Shown here in pieces: positions 62,318 through 64,000 of a stretch of 64,000 nt of DNA. Numbering within the stretch: position 1 is the stretch's first letter; each line of letters begins with the position of its first letter. Where the stretch lies: positions 181,204-245,203 of the forward strand of contig JANBPK010000812.1 in NCBI GenBank assembly GCA_027579435.1, read 5' to 3'. The notes beneath the pieces were generated by a model. That model saw only the letters and a program-made list of their open reading frames with translations. It was not told the origin of the DNA and did no database searches. This stretch comes from Candolleomyces eurysporus (lineage: Eukaryota; Basidiomycota; Agaricomycetes; Agaricales; Psathyrellaceae). A program made the translations under genes and the position numbers.

Positions 62318-63530
62318 ATTTGTGACAGCGTTTCCTCAAATATAAACCATCTTGACGTCTTGTTTGACTCTGTTCAATGAGAGGGATTGCGTATATGCCA
62401 AAGTTGATTTCCGTCAAGGTCTGCAGAAATGAACAAGACTTGAACCTCATTCGTGTATCACTGCTGCCATCTCCAGATCGGCATTAAAAAGGTCGCATGG
62501 AGCTTGAAGGTGATGTCGGTCTAGCCAAGCTCTAGGAGAACGTCAGAAACAAGGGTTCTATGCTTAACTCAATGACAATCAAAGCGGTTGCAGGTGCAAT
62601 CGGGGGTGCATTGAGACAAATATTGTGAGCTCCCTTTGTGGGACCAGGAAGTTCAATCCTCTGATCAGAACGGGGGTATTTACACGTATATAAGTCCAAG
62701 TCCGTTGAACCTGGTGCATCGGAAGGTGAAGGAACGAGGGTAGTGGAGCTGGATTTGGCAAATTAACACGTGAAGGGAAGACTTCTGGCCACTACGATTA
62801 GCCTGAGAGTGGTGCATAGTCATTGAAAGCCAAGAGGTAGAGTACATCAAGCTTGTGATTAGGGATACATTGGAAATACACCACCGACTGTGACGTTCTC
62901 ACTCGACGGCCCGCTGTCCCATTGTCCTCAGTGATACACCAATCCCCCTGTCCCTACTGATACACTATAAATTACACTACTTTGGTGTCTTTTCCAACAT
63001 CACTATTAGCAAATACAAACACCACTTTGGTCGTTGCCCTGGGAGTGATTACCCATCATGACCCGATGGTGACATTAATCGCCATTGCCCACATTCTGCA
63101 AACCCCAGCAACGCACAACCTTTAGCTTGTGGCCCACCGCCGCAGTGACCGGATGCTCATTTTGTGCCCTTGAATACACTAGCTCATACATCAATTGTGT
63201 CCACTCTTGGGCGCTGTTTCTTGCCTCCTCATTGCCATTACGCCACCTTGGTTTCACTTAGCTGGGGTCTGGCTTGCAGGATGGCATGATGTCGGGAAAA
63301 ATCACAAAGTCATTGCATAGGGTCGGCTAGCGTCAGTGACGCAATCTCTTTTTTTTTTGCTTCTCAGGGCTCCTCCGAATCCCTCAGCGTTCAATCTGGC
63401 GACATATATGTTTAGTCCGGACATGAGCATAGGAAGAGTGTATGGTTATTAATAGTCTATAAGAAGCAACACCCAGTATTATCTAGGCAGACAAATTAGA
63501 GCATGAAAATCAAAGGATTTTTGAGGTAGC
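62318..63530. other. 3' flank of the transposase gene
   Basis: No gene recognised. Scattered TGGTGCAT/GATACACCA motifs begin at 62714 (CCTGGTGCATCGG) and 62810. A run of T lies at 63351-63358. Confidence 0.4.
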
Positions 63531-64000
63531 CCTTGAAAGCGTTGAGCAGTGCATTGACGGGAAGGTCAGCAACCAATGGCACATCCCTCGGAGGACGGGA
63601 CAGCGTGATATTGGGTGAAATAACAAAATGGTGTATCGACCTGATGGGAAGGTCTTTCAGTGACAAGTGGTGCATCCAAAGAGTCAGTGGCATATCTAGG
63701 AGAATGTCAAGCGAAATCAAAAGTAGCGCATCAACGGGAAGATCAGCACCAAAGTAGTGCATCGCTCTGGAGAACAACGGCACGGCTCAATGTTGGGTGG
63801 CAACATCAGAGTCAGTGGTGCACTGTTGGGGGCAGGACGACGGCGTGATGTTGAAATCAAAAAAGTAGTGCATCCACGGGAAGGTCAGTGGTGCATTGGT
63901 GAGGGCGGGACGGTGTGATAATCGAAAAGTAGTGCATCAACGGGAAGGTCAGCGCCAAAGTTGCGCATCACTCCACCGTAATGTCAGGTGGCAACATCAG
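63531..64000. repeat. right TGGTGCA/AGTGCATC-rich repeat array, continues off window
   Basis: Repeats of AGTAGTGCATCAACGGGA or variants (about 63546, 63724, 63870, 63931), interleaved with AAGGTCAG, GGGACGGxGTGATATTG-like and TGGCAACATCAG blocks, running to the end of the window. The core motif TGGTGCATC is the one enriched in the left array (47530-48700). Confidence 0.75.

Overview
The window is nuclear DNA of a filamentous basidiomycete, most likely Agaricomycotina. Coding genes are cut by many 45-70 nt introns with GTRNGT donors and CTRAC branch sites, and the recognisable genes (F-box propeller-type protein, WBP2/GRAM protein, CDC7 kinase, DUF6533 membrane proteins, CxC2/KDZ transposase) are typical of that group. 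The species cannot be named from the sequence. All coordinates and splice models were read by eye.

Layout. (1) 1-9 kb: the 5' part of a minus-strand DUF6533 gene runs off the left edge, followed by a decayed DUF6533 relic, a four-exon F-box gene, an intron-containing tRNA-Arg(TCG), a WBP2-like gene and a second minus-strand DUF6533 gene. (2) 10-22.3 kb: four plus-strand DUF6533 genes of the same clade (clade I), a small multi-pass membrane protein gene on the minus strand, and another decayed relic. (3) 22.3-30 kb: a low-gene stretch holding truncated DUF6533 remnants, a truncated CDC7 3' fragment spliced into a DUF6533 last exon, and one minus-strand clade II DUF6533 gene. (4) 30.2-34.1 kb: an intact six-exon CDC7 kinase gene. 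(5) 34.1-47.5 kb: four plus-strand clade II DUF6533 genes in a tandem array with a period of about 3.5 kb. Two of the repeat units also carry a truncated copy of the 5' end of CDC7. (6) 47.5-64 kb: a KDZ-type DNA transposon region, with an intact nine-exon CxC2/KDZ transposase, an intact eight-exon companion gene, smaller and broken companions, minisatellites, a foldback element, and TGGTGCA-rich repeat arrays at both sides.

Main result. The window holds eleven DUF6533 genes (ten complete, one partial) plus at least four relics. All eleven share a 14-exon structure that starts with three tiny exons, including a second exon of exactly 6 nt in every copy. The array grew by segmental duplications that took pieces of the neighbouring CDC7 gene with them. 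No cellular role is known to me for DUF6533 proteins. Their multi-pass topology, copy number and variable tails would fit a diversifying membrane-sensor family, but that is inference.

Single N characters in the sequence nearly all sit next to homopolymer runs. Dropping the N restores sensible reading frames in three genes, so they look like assembly placeholders rather than real bases.
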